A stretch of 64,000 nucleotides of DNA from Cupriavidus pinatubonensis (GTDB lineage: Bacteria > Pseudomonadota > Gammaproteobacteria > Burkholderiales > Burkholderiaceae). The position numbers and the translations under genes were made by a program. The first letter of the stretch is position 1; each line of letters begins with the position of its first letter. A model generated the notes under the pieces. It was not told the DNA's origin, ran no database searches, and saw only the letters and a program-made list of their open reading frames with translations. The stretch lies in the NCBI RefSeq assembly GCF_019602855.1, contig NZ_CP080767.1:2294001-2358000 (forward strand), in the 5' to 3' direction. This document shows positions 48,733 to 58,250 of the stretch, piece by piece.

Positions 48733-50277
48733 ATGAACCACGCCCTTTCAACACCTGTTACAAGCCCATCGCGTCCACGCACCCTGGGACGTCGCGCCAG
48801 CACGCTGGCGCTGACGGTCGTGGCCGCGGCCGTGCTCGCCGGTTGCGCCGCCCTCGGCGACTCGCACAGCACCCAGACCGTGATGGACCCCAGCGCGCTG
48901 GCCACCGGCCAGACGCTGCCGTCCGAGCAAGGCCAATGGCCCGGCATGGACTGGATTGACCAGTTCCAGGATCCGCAGCTGCACGCGCTGGTCGACGAAG
49001 CGGTCAAGGACAATCCCAACCTGCAAGTCGCGTTTGCGCGCGTGGAAGCGTCGCGCGCCATGGCGGACGTGACCCGCAGCGCTCTCTATCCGACCGTCGG
49101 CTTCAGCGCGGACATCACGCGCGAGATCTTCTCGCAGACCGACCTGTTCGCCGGCACACCGCTGGCCGGGCGCTGGTGGAACCAGTCGCACCTGCAGGCC
49201 AACCTGTCGTACGAGTTCGATTTCTGGGGCAAGAACCGCTCGGCGCTCGAAGCGGCGCTCTCGGACGACCGCGCCGCGGAGGCTGAAAGCCAGGCCTCGC
49301 GCCTGATCCTGACCACGTCGATCGCCAGGGCCTACGCCCGCCTCGCCGCGCTCTACGCGCAACGCGACGTGGCCGAGCGCGCCATCACGCAACGCCAGGA
49401 CCTGACGAGCCTGTCGCAGCAGCGCCTGGCCGCGGGCCTCGACACGCAGGTGGAAACCACCCAGGCACGCGGCACTGTGGCAGCGGCACGCACCGACCTG
49501 CAGCGCATCGACGAAGATATCGCGCTGTCGCGCAACCAGATCGCTGCGCTGCTCGGCAAGGGGCCGGACCGGGGCCTGTCGATCCAGAAGCCGGTCCTGC
49601 TTGCGCAGGCCACGCCGAAGCTGCCGGATGACCTGACCATCGGCCTGCTCGGCCGCCGGCCCGACCTGGTTGCCGCTCGCTGGCGCGTCGAAGCCAGCAG
49701 CAAGGAAATCAAGGTCGCGAAGACCGAATTCCTGCCCAACATCACCCTGACCGGCTTTGCGGGACTGGCCTCGCTGCGCCCGGAAGACCTGTTCATGGGC
49801 ATCAGCCGTACGATGGGCTTCGGCCCCGCGCTGCACCTCCCTATTTTCGAAGGCGGCCGGCTGCGTGCCAACCTGAAGGGCAAGTACGCGCGCTATGACA
49901 TTGCCGTGGCCAGCTACAACCAGACGCTGGTCGATGCCCTCAAGGAAACCGCCGACACGATGACGAGCATCCGCAGCGTCGACAACCAGATCAAGACACA
50001 GCGTGAAGCGCTGGACCTGGCCGAACACGCGTACGCGCTCGCCACCACGCGTTACAAGGCAGGCCTTGGCACGCAACTGACCGTGCTGAACGCCGAGAGC
50101 AACGTGCTTCAGCAACGCCGTCTCGCCACCGACCTGCAGGCCCGCCGGCTGGACCTGCAGATGGCGCTGATGAAGGCCCTCGGCGGCGGCTATGAAGAGC
50201 CGAAGGAAGGCGGCGAAGGCCATGCCCCCGCCGCCGCAGCGAACCAGACAACCAGCCAGGCCGGCGCACGCGGCTGA
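48733..50277 (+). CDS. Outer-membrane efflux lipoprotein (NodT/OprM family)
   Basis: A 514-residue TolC-type channel. A signal peptide with lipobox (VLAGC, Cys38) is followed by two OEP repeats with long helical hairpins (for example LPNITLTGFAGLASLRPEDL and the matching first repeat). The C-terminal end is Ala/Gly-rich. Start 48733 (MNHAL). It is the outer-membrane arm of the pump formed with the next two genes. Confidence 0.9.
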   Translation: MNHALSTPVTSPSRPRTLGRRASTLALTVVAAAVLAGCAALGDSHSTQTVMDPSALATGQTLPSEQGQWPGMDWIDQFQDPQLHALVDEAVKDNPNLQVAFARVEASRAMADVTRSALYPTVGFSADITREIFSQTDLFAGTPLAGRWWNQSHLQANLSYEFDFWGKNRSALEAALSDDRAAEAESQASRLILTTSIARAYARLAALYAQRDVAERAITQRQDLTSLSQQRLAAGLDTQVETTQARGTVAAARTDLQRIDEDIALSRNQIAALLGKGPDRGLSIQKPVLLAQATPKLPDDLTIGLLGRRPDLVAARWRVEASSKEIKVAKTEFLPNITLTGFAGLASLRPEDLFMGISRTMGFGPALHLPIFEGGRLRANLKGKYARYDIAVASYNQTLVDALKETADTMTSIRSVDNQIKTQREALDLAEHAYALATTRYKAGLGTQLTVLNAESNVLQQRRLATDLQARRLDLQMALMKALGGGYEEPKEGGEGHAPAAAANQTTSQAGARG

Positions 50278-50320
50278 TCCGCGCGCCCGCCGTCGCAGAA
50301 CAGATTCACGAGAGACCAAA

Positions 50321-51610
50321 ATGAGCGATAACCAGCAAGCCGGCAACCCGAACACTCCGGCGGCATCCGTCAACAACAATGGCAAGCGCAAGCGCCTGTT
50401 GCTTTCCCTGACCGCGGCCATCGTCGTGGCAGGCGTCGGCTACGGCGTGTACTGGGGCCTGTACGCGCGCCACTTCGAAAGTACCGATGACGCGTACGTC
50501 GCCGGCAACGTGGTCCAGGTCACGCCGCTGGTAGGCGGCACCGTGGTGTCGATCGCCGCGGATGACACGCAGCTCGTCACCGCAGGCCAGCCGCTGATCC
50601 AGCTCGACCGCGCCGATACGCAAGTCTCGCTGGAACAGGCCGAGGCCATGCTGGCGCAGGCCGTGCGCGAAGTCCGCACGCTCTACGTCAACAACGGCTC
50701 GCTCGCCGCGAACGTGGCGCTGCGCGAGGCCGACGTCGCCAAGGCGCGCGACGACCTGCGCCGCCGCCAGGCGATCGCCGGCTCGGGTGCGGTGTCGGGC
50801 GAAGAAATCTCCCACGCACAGACCGCGCTGCAGGGGGCGCAATCGGCTCTGCTTGCCGCACGCGAGCAGCTCGCCTCGAACAAGGTGCTGACCGACCAGA
50901 CCACCGTCGAAAAGCATCCGAACGTGCAGCGCGCGGCAGCCAACCTGCGCTCGGCCTATCTGTCGTTCGCGCGTTCCGCTCTGCCCGCGCCGGTCACGGG
51001 CTACGTCGCCAAGCGCTCGGTCCAGGTCGGCCAGCGTGTGGCCGCCGGGGCACCGCTGATGGCCATCGTGCCGCTGGACCAGGTCTGGGTCGACGCGAAC
51101 TTCAAGGAAGTGCAGATCACGCATATGCGCATCGGCCAGCCCGTGACGCTGGAAGCCGACGTCTATGGTTCGAAGGTCAAGTACAACGGCAAGGTCGCGG
51201 GCTTCTCTGCCGGTACCGGCTCCGCGTTCTCGCTGCTGCCCGCACAGAACGCCACCGGCAACTGGATCAAGGTGGTGCAGCGCCTGCCCGTGCGTATCGC
51301 GCTTGACCCGCAGCAGCTCAAGGATCACCCGCTGCGCGTCGGCCTGTCGATGAACGTGACCGTCGACGTGCGCCATGAAGAAGGCGCCGCCATGGTCAGC
51401 GCCGCCGCGGCCAAGCCGATGCAGACGGACGTCTACGACAAGGTCGCGCAAGACGCCGACCAGCTGATCGCGCGCATCATCGCCGTGAACAATGGCGGCC
51501 GCGCGCCAGCTCCCGCAGATGCCGTACCTGCCAAGGGCGCACCGGTCATCAATGTTCCGGCCGATGACGCGGCCAGCGCCGCTGTGGCGCGGCCTTCCAA
51601 CCGCGGCTGA
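50321..51610 (+). CDS. EmrA-like membrane fusion protein
   Basis: A 429-residue HlyD-family adaptor. N-terminal membrane anchor (about 24-45), then STDDAYVAGNVVQVTPLVGG (lipoyl-domain start), a helical hairpin (LEQAEAMLAQAVREV...), and a second lipoyl/beta-barrel half. Start 50321 after a purine-rich run. Joins the inner-membrane pump to the outer channel. Confidence 0.92.
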   Translation: MSDNQQAGNPNTPAASVNNNGKRKRLLLSLTAAIVVAGVGYGVYWGLYARHFESTDDAYVAGNVVQVTPLVGGTVVSIAADDTQLVTAGQPLIQLDRADTQVSLEQAEAMLAQAVREVRTLYVNNGSLAANVALREADVAKARDDLRRRQAIAGSGAVSGEEISHAQTALQGAQSALLAAREQLASNKVLTDQTTVEKHPNVQRAAANLRSAYLSFARSALPAPVTGYVAKRSVQVGQRVAAGAPLMAIVPLDQVWVDANFKEVQITHMRIGQPVTLEADVYGSKVKYNGKVAGFSAGTGSAFSLLPAQNATGNWIKVVQRLPVRIALDPQQLKDHPLRVGLSMNVTVDVRHEEGAAMVSAAAAKPMQTDVYDKVAQDADQLIARIIAVNNGGRAPAPADAVPAKGAPVINVPADDAASAAVARPSNRG

Positions 51611-51612
51611 TC

Positions 51613-53214
51613 ATGGCGGACGCACTGACCGTGGCTGAACGCGCCGGCGCCGCACCAAAGCTGCCGGCGCGCCCCGCGCAGCCGCAGCCGCTGAGCGGCG
51701 GCAAGCTGGTGATCGGCACCATCGCGCTGTCGCTGGCCACGTTCATGAACGTGCTGGATTCGTCGATCGCCAACGTGTCGATCCCGGCGATTTCAGGCGA
51801 CCTCGGCGTGGCGCCGAACCAGGGCACCTGGGTCATCACCTCGTTCGCGGTGGCCAACGCGATCTCGGTGCCGCTGACGGGCTGGCTCACCACGCGCTTC
51901 GGCGCGGTGCGCCTGTTCATCACGTCGATCCTGCTGTTCGTGCTGTCGTCGTGGCTGTGCGGCGTCGCGCCTAACCTGGAAACGCTGCTCGCAGCACGTA
52001 TCCTCCAGGGCGCCGTGGCCGGGCCGATGATCCCGCTGTCGCAGTCGCTGCTGCTGTCGAGCTACCCGCCGCAGAAGAGCACCATGGCGCTCGCGCTGTG
52101 GGGCATGACCACGCTCGTGGCGCCGATCATGGGGCCGCTGCTCGGCGGCTGGATCTCGGACAACATGACGTGGCCGTGGATCTTCTATATCAACGTGCCG
52201 GTGGGCCTGCTTACCGCGTACGCCACGTGGGCGATCTACAAGGACCGTGAAACGCCAACCAAGGTGCTGCCGATCGACCGCATCGGGCTCGCGCTGCTGG
52301 TGATCTGGGTGGGTTCGATGCAGCTCATGCTCGACAAGGGCAAGGAGCTCGACTGGTTCCACTCGACCGAGATCGTGGTACTTACGCTGGTGGCCGTGCT
52401 CGGCTTCCTGTTCTTCCTGGTATGGGAGACCTACGAGAAGCATCCGATCGTCGACATCACCCTGTTCAAGGGCCGGAACTTCAGCTCGGGCGTGGTGGCG
52501 ATCTCGGTCGCATACGGGCTGTTCTTCGGCAACCTGGTGATCCTGCCGTTGTGGTTGCAGACCATCGTGGGCTACACGGCCACCGACGCCGGCATTGTGA
52601 TGGCGCCCGTGGGGATCTTCGCGATCCTGCTGTCGCCGCTCATCGGACGCAACCTGCCGAAGATGGACGCACGGTGGGTCGCCACGGCAGCGTTCATCAC
52701 GTTCGGCATCGTGAGCCTCATGCGTGCCGGATTCACCACGCAAGTGGACACCGTCACGCTGATGATCCCTACGCTGATCCAGGGCGCCGCCATGGCGATG
52801 TTCTTCATCCCGCTCACGTCGATCATCCTGTCCGGCCAGCCACCGGAGAAAATCCCGGCGGCGTCCGGCCTGTCGAACTTCGTGCGTATCACGTTCGGTG
52901 GTATCGGCGCGTCGATTTCGACCACGGTGTGGGAGAACCGCTCGGCCCTGCACCACGCGCAACTGGTGGAGAAGATCAATCCCTACAACCCGGCCTACTC
53001 CGAGCAACTGCACCACCTGATGCAGATGGGCATGAACCAGGCACAGGCCGTCGGCGTCATGGAGCGCAACATCAGCCAGCAGGCGGCGATGCTCGGCGCG
53101 AACGACATCTTCTGGATCTCGGGCGTACTGTTCTTCGTGCTGATTGGCTTCGTGTGGCTCACCAAGCCGGGCAAGGGCGGCGCAGGAGCAGACGCCGCAG
53201 CCGGCGCACATTGA
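51613..53214 (+). CDS. EmrB/DHA2-type drug exporter
   Basis: A 533-residue, 14-segment MFS transporter of the DHA2 (EmrB) type. FMNVLDSSIANVSIPAIS (first helix, conserved Asp), GWLTTRFGAVRLF (motif A) and the motif C region WGMTTLVAPIMGPLLGGWIS are visible. It starts 2 bases after the EmrA-like stop. Proton-driven export of hydrophobic toxicants. Confidence 0.93.
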   Translation: MADALTVAERAGAAPKLPARPAQPQPLSGGKLVIGTIALSLATFMNVLDSSIANVSIPAISGDLGVAPNQGTWVITSFAVANAISVPLTGWLTTRFGAVRLFITSILLFVLSSWLCGVAPNLETLLAARILQGAVAGPMIPLSQSLLLSSYPPQKSTMALALWGMTTLVAPIMGPLLGGWISDNMTWPWIFYINVPVGLLTAYATWAIYKDRETPTKVLPIDRIGLALLVIWVGSMQLMLDKGKELDWFHSTEIVVLTLVAVLGFLFFLVWETYEKHPIVDITLFKGRNFSSGVVAISVAYGLFFGNLVILPLWLQTIVGYTATDAGIVMAPVGIFAILLSPLIGRNLPKMDARWVATAAFITFGIVSLMRAGFTTQVDTVTLMIPTLIQGAAMAMFFIPLTSIILSGQPPEKIPAASGLSNFVRITFGGIGASISTTVWENRSALHHAQLVEKINPYNPAYSEQLHHLMQMGMNQAQAVGVMERNISQQAAMLGANDIFWISGVLFFVLIGFVWLTKPGKGGAGADAAAGAH

Positions 53215-53220
53215 ACAGAC

Positions 53221-53270
53221 GGAAACATCCGGGAACAGACCGGAACAGACGGGAACAGGCGGGAACAGGC
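53221..53270. repeat. Five tandem decamers after the exporter gene
   Basis: The decamer GGGAACAGAC and variants occur five times in a row (GGAAACATCC, GGGAACAGAC, CGGAACAGAC, GGGAACAGGC, GGGAACAGGC), just after the emrB-like stop. Likely slipped-strand duplication in a spacer. Confidence 0.75.
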
Positions 53271-53297
53271 GCCGACGCCCGCGAGCGGCTCGTAACA

Positions 53298-53340
53298 AAG
53301 CCACGCGGCTCCGGATCCCCCGGAACCGCGTGGCTTGTTT
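53298..53340 (+). terminator. Terminator of the efflux operon
   Basis: AAGCCACGCGG pairs with CCGCGTGGCTT over a 17-base loop (with an inner CCGG/CCGG pairing), then TGTTTG. It ends the marR/nodT/emrA/emrB transcript. Confidence 0.75.
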
Positions 53341-53383
53341 GACTACAGCACGGCCTGACTGCGCCGGACCGTGTGCATCGCCG

Positions 53384-53578
53384 TCAATGCGCGCCTGGCT
53401 GCCCCGCCTCCAACTGTGCGCGCACCGCCGCAATGTGCTCTCCCACCTCGTCCACCGCGTCCTCCAGGGCGCTTGCGGTACATCCCAGTTCCTGACACCA
53501 GTACTGCACCTCCGCCGGGTCCATCAGGTTGATCCGGCCCGGATCGAGAGGTCGGAACTGGCTGATCTGCTCGCTCAT
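53384..53578 (-). CDS. DUF3606-type small protein
   Basis: A 64-residue protein, start 53578 (MSEQISQF). INLMDPAEVQYWCQELGCTASALEDAVDEVG is the typical DUF3606 form: a short acidic helix-turn. Function of the family is unknown. Isolated gene between the efflux operon and the pepE remnant. Confidence 0.75.
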   Translation of the reverse strand: MSEQISQFRPLDPGRINLMDPAEVQYWCQELGCTASALEDAVDEVGEHIAAVRAQLEAGQPGAH

Positions 53579-53656
53579 GCTGCCTCCTGTTGCCATTGGC
53601 CTTCACACGGCTCTTGCATTGTAGGCGAGCGATTGGTCTGTACCCGCACAATCTGA

Positions 53657-53811
53657 GCGCTTGAATTCGCATCGGTACGGTCTCTGAACCGCGTGGGCGA
53701 CGCGGAAGCGGCACGCCGGATCATCGACAGCGCCGAGCTGATCGTAGTCGGCGGCGGCAACACCTTCCGCCTGTTGCAATGTCTGCGTGAGAGCGGCCTG
53801 CCGGACGCTTA
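53657..53811 (+). pseudogene. Truncated remnant of peptidase E (pepE)
   Basis: In one + frame, FASVRSLNRVGDAEAARRII and then AELIVVGGGNTFRLLQCLRESG look like the centre of peptidase E (S51 alpha-aspartyl dipeptidase), whose VGGGNTF motif is highly typical. A stop at 53654 and the truB end at 53809-53811 cut it on both sides, so only about 50 residues are left out of about 230. A decaying fragment, not a gene. Confidence 0.75.
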
Positions 53812-54756
53812 CAGCCGGACCAGTCGTTCCGGCCGCAAGGCGCCTTCACGCATGCGGGCCACGCCGAGCAGCTTCGGCGGCTCGCCGCCATAGACACGCG
53901 CAAGCACGCCTTCCTGCGGCGCACTGTCGGGGTCCAGATCCCGGTATGCGAGGCGTTGACCTTGCAGGAAGCGCGACATCGCTTCGGCGGACAGCGTCAC
54001 CGGCGGGCAGCGTCGCAACAGCGCATCGACCGGCGCCAGCATGGCCGGGCGGGCCTCGTCCGCCTGCGCGTCGATCTGATCGAGCGTCACAGCGCCATCG
54101 AGCGTCAGGTCGCCGACAGCGATGCGGCGCAACCCGGTCAGGTGTGCGCCACAGCCGAGCGCCTCGCCAATATCCTCGGCCAGCGTGCGGATATACGTAC
54201 CCTTGCTGCACTTCACCCGCATCGTGAAGGAAGGCGCCAGCGGCAAGGCGCAATCGAGCACGTCGATCGCGTGAATCGTGACGCGCCGGGCGGGTCGCTC
54301 CACGGTCTGCCCCGCTCGCGCGTACTCGTACAGCGGCCGGCCATCCTTCTTCAGCGCAGAATGCATCGGCGGAACCTGGTCGATCTCACCGAGGAATCGT
54401 GCGATTGCGGCGTCCAGCCCGGCACGGTCGCAGCTCACCGGCCGCTCAACCACAACTTCGCCTTCGGCATCGCCGGTTGTGGTTTTCTGACCGAGCCTGA
54501 CGACCGCCTCGTAAGTCTTGTCCGCATCGAGCAAGTCCTGCGAGAACTTCGTCGCCTCGCCAAAGCAAAGCGGCAGCAGCCCTGTGGCGAGAGGGTCCAA
54601 CGTGCCGGTGTGGCCGGCCTTGAGGGCCCGCAGCAGGCGTTTGGCGCGCACGAGCGCGTCGTTGGAAGACAGCCCTAGCGGCTTGTCGAGCAACAGCACG
54701 CCGTGCACCTCGCGGCGCGGCAGCCGGGGCGGACGATTGTTTGCGGAGTCAGTCAT
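53809..54756 (-). CDS. truB: tRNA pseudouridine-55 synthase TruB
   Basis: A 315-residue pseudouridine synthase. LLLDKPLGLSSNDALVRAKR and GHTGTLDPLATGLLPLCFGEATK with catalytic Asp54 are the TruB signature. It makes psi-55 in the T-loop of tRNAs. Last gene of the infB-containing operon; its stop abuts the pepE remnant. Confidence 0.95.
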   Translation of the reverse strand: MTDSANNRPPRLPRREVHGVLLLDKPLGLSSNDALVRAKRLLRALKAGHTGTLDPLATGLLPLCFGEATKFSQDLLDADKTYEAVVRLGQKTTTGDAEGEVVVERPVSCDRAGLDAAIARFLGEIDQVPPMHSALKKDGRPLYEYARAGQTVERPARRVTIHAIDVLDCALPLAPSFTMRVKCSKGTYIRTLAEDIGEALGCGAHLTGLRRIAVGDLTLDGAVTLDQIDAQADEARPAMLAPVDALLRRCPPVTLSAEAMSRFLQGQRLAYRDLDPDSAPQEGVLARVYGGEPPKLLGVARMREGALRPERLVRL

Positions 54757-54822
54757 GGAAACAATGCGGGGCGACGGGCGATACGGCCCGCGCCAGGACG
54801 GCGCTTCCCGGCGAGGCCGGAA

Positions 54823-55191
54823 TCAGTCGTCCTTGGAACGCGTGGCGTTCGCTTCGTTGATCAGCTTGGACATCTCGATCGCATGCTCCACCGACGTGTC
54901 GTGATGGAAATGCAGCGTCGGCACCGTATGGATGTGCAGGCGCTTGAACAGCAGCGAGTGCAGGTAGCCAGCCTTCTCCTTGAGAATGGCAGCGGCCACT
55001 TCGGGTTCCGCACCGAGCACGGTGAAATACACCTTGGCGTGCGCGTAGTCCGGCGTCAGCGCCACGGACTGGAGCGTCACGAGCCCCAGGCGCGGATCAC
55101 GGATTTCGCGCTGGATCATTTCGGCCAGTTCTTTCTGAATCTGGTCGGAAATGCGCAGATTGCGGGAGGAGATATTGCCTTTCTTGGCCAT
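54823..55191 (-). CDS. rbfA: Ribosome-binding factor RbfA
   Basis: A 122-residue KH-type protein: RISDQIQKELAEMIQREIRDPR and FHHDTSVEHAIEMSKLI. Needed for 30S maturation and cold adaptation. Between infB and truB as usual; 66 bases to truB. Confidence 0.94.
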   Translation of the reverse strand: MAKKGNISSRNLRISDQIQKELAEMIQREIRDPRLGLVTLQSVALTPDYAHAKVYFTVLGAEPEVAAAILKEKAGYLHSLLFKRLHIHTVPTLHFHHDTSVEHAIEMSKLINEANATRSKDD

Positions 55192-55215
55192 TCAATACTG
55201 TCTTGTTCCAAAGTG

Positions 55216-55243
55216 AAAACGGCAGGCCGGAGCCTGCCGTTTT
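55216..55243 (-). terminator. Hairpin between infB and rbfA
   Basis: AAAACGGCAGGC pairs with GCCTGCCGTTTT over a 4-base loop, a perfect 12-base stem with T-run, between two genes of one operon. Likely an attenuator that lowers rbfA/truB compared with infB. Confidence 0.7.
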
Positions 55244-55253
55244 GCGTATCGCC

Positions 55254-58154
55254 TTACAGCGTACGCGCCACCTCGGTGATTTCGTACACTTCGAGCTGGT
55301 CGCCTTCTTGAACATCGTTGAAGTTCTTGATCGACAGACCGCACTCGAAGCCTTGCTTGACTTCCTTGACGTCGTCCTTGAATCGCTTGAGCGAGTCGAG
55401 TTCGCCGGTGTGGACAACCACGTTGTTGCGCAGCACGCGCACCAGCGAGTTGCGCTTGACCAGACCGTCGGTAACCATACAGCCGGCCACCGCGCCGATC
55501 TTCGGCACGCGGAACACCTGGCGCACTTCCACCTGACCAATCGTGGTCTCGCGCTTCTCCGGCGCCAGCATGCCCGACATGGCCGCCTTGATCTCGTCTA
55601 CCGCATCGTAAATGATGTTGTAGTAGCGGATGTCGATGCCATGGTTCTCGGCCAGCTTGCGCGCACCAGCGTCGGCACGCACGTTGAAGCCGATGATGAC
55701 CGCCTTCGAAGCGGTCGCCAGGTTGACGTCCGACTCCGAGATGGCGCCCACGCCAGCATGCACGATCTGCACGCGCACTTCCGCGGTCGACAGCTTCTGC
55801 AGCGACTGCACCAGCGCTTCCTGCGAACCCTGCACGTCGGCCTTGACGATCAGCGGCAGCGTCTGCACGTCGCCTTCCGTCATCTGCTCCAGCATGGTCT
55901 CCAGCTTCGCGGCCTGCTGCTTGGCGAGCTTCACGTCGCGGAACTTGCCCTGGCGGAACAGCGCGATTTCACGTGCCTTGCGCTCGTCCGGCAGCACCAG
56001 CACTTCCTCGCCCGCGGCGGGCACTTCCGACAGACCCTGGATTTCCACCGGGATCGACGGACCTGCCTCCTTGGTCGGCTTGCCGTTCTCGTCCAGCATG
56101 GCACGCACGCGGCCGTAGGCGCTGCCAGCCAGCACCACATCGCCACGCTTGAGCGTGCCGCTGCTGACCAGGATCGTCGCGATCGGGCCCTTGCCCTTGT
56201 CGAGCTGGGCTTCCACCACCAGACCCTTGGCAGGTGCATCCACCGGCGCCTTCAGTTCCAGCACTTCAGCCTGCAGCAGCACCTGCTCCAGCAGATCCTC
56301 GATGCCTGCACCGGTCTTGGCGGACACTGGCACGAACGGCGAATCGCCACCGTACTCTTCCGGCAACACCTGCTCCGCCACCAGTTCCTGCTTGACGCGG
56401 TCCGGGTTGGCATCCGGCTTGTCGATCTTGTTGATCGCCACGACGATCGGCACGCCGGCAGCCTTGGCGTGCGCAATGGCTTCCTTGGTCTGCGGCATCA
56501 CACCGTCGTCGGCCGCGACCACCAGGATCACGATATCGGTCGCCTTGGCACCGCGGGCACGCATGGCCGTGAAGGCCTCGTGACCCGGGGTATCCAGGAA
56601 CGTGATCACGCCACGCTCGGTTTCCACATGGTAGGCACCGATGTGCTGCGTAATGCCGCCAGCTTCGCCCGCCGCCACCTTGGCGCGGCGGATGTAGTCC
56701 AGCAGCGAGGTCTTGCCGTGGTCGACGTGACCCATCACGGTCACCACCGGCGGACGCGGCAGCTGTTCGGCGTCGGTGTGTTCTTCACCGTCCACCACGA
56801 GCAGCGCTTCCGGATCGTCCAGCTTGGCGGCGAACGCCTTGTGGCCCATTTCTTCCACCACGATCATGGCGGTTTCCTGGTCCAGCACCTGGTTGATCGT
56901 GACCATCTGGCCGAGCTTCATCATCTGCTTGATGACCTCGGACGCCTTCACGGCCATCTTGTGCGCCAGGTCGGCCACCGAGATGGTTTCCGGCACGTGC
57001 ACTTCACGCACCACCGGTTCGGTCGGTGCCTGGAAGTTGCTGCGGCCATCGTCGGCATGCTGCTGACGGCCGCCACGGCCGCGCGGGCCACCGCGCCAAC
57101 CACCCACGCCGCCCGACGAATCGCCACGCGTCTTCAGGCCACTGCCCTTCTTACGGCTGCTGTCGTCCTGCCACGAACCGGGCTTGCCGGTCTTGCCCTT
57201 CTTGTCGGCGGTGGTGGTCGCGGTCGTGGTCGTGGTCGTCGCCGCGGGCTTCTTGTCGCCCGCCTTGGCTTCGGTCGCGGTCGCGGAAGCCGGCTTCACC
57301 GGCTTGTGCAGCGTACCAGTCTGCTCGGCCTTCTTTTCCTCGGCCTTGCGCTCGGACGGTGCCTTGAGCACGCGCGCCGGCGCATTCAGCATCTGCTGGA
57401 TGGCGCGGGCTTCGGCTTCGGCAGCCTCGCGGCGCTTGCGTGCGGCGTCTTGCTCGGCACGCGCCTTGTCGGCGGCAGCCTTGGCATCGTCGGCAGCCTT
57501 TTGCGCGGCAGCGCGCTCGACGGCGACACGAGCCTGCTCGTCTTCGGCCTTCTTGCGCGAAGCGTCCTCGGCGGCCTCGCCCACGGCACGCGCGGCAGCG
57601 GCTTCCTCTTCGGCCTTCCTGGCAAGCAGTTCAGCCTGGCGGCGCTGTTCGGCTTCCAGTGCCTCCTGCTTGGCGCGGCGCTCGGCTTCCTCGCGCTCGG
57701 CGGCCTCGCGGCGTGCCTTCGCTTCGGCTTCCTGGCGCGCCAGCTCTGCAGCCTGCTGGCGTTCCTCTTCCTCGCGGCGTGCCTGCTCAGCAGCCTCGGC
57801 TGCCAAGGCATGCTGATCCGCAGCCTCGTTGTGCTGGTCGGCGCCCGCCTCGTCACGCTTGATCAGCACGCGCTTCTTGCGTACCTCGACCTGGACGGTA
57901 CGAGTCTTGCCGGTGGAGTCAGCCTGACGGATCTCGGAAGTCTCACGCTTGGTCAGTGTGATCTTCTTGCGTGCGCTGTCATCGGCCTGGCCGTGCGAGC
58001 GCTTCAGATAGTCCAGCAGCCTGGTCTTATCCGATTCCGTGACGATGTCTTCTGGCGTCGCCTTGCCCAGCCCAGCCGCCTGCAATTGTTCCAGCAGGGC
58101 AGCTGCGCTGCGACTCAGTTCTGCGGCCAGTTGGGCAACTGTTGTGCTTGCCAT
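55254..58154 (-). CDS. infB: Translation initiation factor IF-2
   Basis: A 966-residue IF-2. The N-terminal domain (TTVAQLAAELSRSAAALLEQ) is followed by a very long Ala/Glu/Lys/Arg-rich linker (about residues 90-420) with Gly-rich parts, then the GTPase core (GHVDHGKTSLLDYIRR, DTPGHEAFTAM, NKIDKPDANPD) and C-terminal domains. The linker is variable across species and explains a long antisense open frame. Brings fMet-tRNA to the 30S subunit. Confidence 0.97.
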   Translation of the reverse strand: MASTTVAQLAAELSRSAAALLEQLQAAGLGKATPEDIVTESDKTRLLDYLKRSHGQADDSARKKITLTKRETSEIRQADSTGKTRTVQVEVRKKRVLIKRDEAGADQHNEAADQHALAAEAAEQARREEEERQQAAELARQEAEAKARREAAEREEAERRAKQEALEAEQRRQAELLARKAEEEAAAARAVGEAAEDASRKKAEDEQARVAVERAAAQKAADDAKAAADKARAEQDAARKRREAAEAEARAIQQMLNAPARVLKAPSERKAEEKKAEQTGTLHKPVKPASATATEAKAGDKKPAATTTTTTATTTADKKGKTGKPGSWQDDSSRKKGSGLKTRGDSSGGVGGWRGGPRGRGGRQQHADDGRSNFQAPTEPVVREVHVPETISVADLAHKMAVKASEVIKQMMKLGQMVTINQVLDQETAMIVVEEMGHKAFAAKLDDPEALLVVDGEEHTDAEQLPRPPVVTVMGHVDHGKTSLLDYIRRAKVAAGEAGGITQHIGAYHVETERGVITFLDTPGHEAFTAMRARGAKATDIVILVVAADDGVMPQTKEAIAHAKAAGVPIVVAINKIDKPDANPDRVKQELVAEQVLPEEYGGDSPFVPVSAKTGAGIEDLLEQVLLQAEVLELKAPVDAPAKGLVVEAQLDKGKGPIATILVSSGTLKRGDVVLAGSAYGRVRAMLDENGKPTKEAGPSIPVEIQGLSEVPAAGEEVLVLPDERKAREIALFRQGKFRDVKLAKQQAAKLETMLEQMTEGDVQTLPLIVKADVQGSQEALVQSLQKLSTAEVRVQIVHAGVGAISESDVNLATASKAVIIGFNVRADAGARKLAENHGIDIRYYNIIYDAVDEIKAAMSGMLAPEKRETTIGQVEVRQVFRVPKIGAVAGCMVTDGLVKRNSLVRVLRNNVVVHTGELDSLKRFKDDVKEVKQGFECGLSIKNFNDVQEGDQLEVYEITEVARTL

Positions 58155-58250
58155 TCAAACCCTTTCAATGCATGGTTTCTACGTCGGGACAAATCGTATG
58201 CGGAAAGCGCGTCCGGACAATGTGCTGTGCACGCGTCCCGGACGTGTCCC

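Noticed and set aside
48748..50421. 557-codon open frame on the minus strand
   Set aside because: Antisense to the NodT-type gene.
51793..53433. 546-codon open frame on the minus strand
   Set aside because: Antisense to the DHA2 exporter; Arg/His-rich with no domain.
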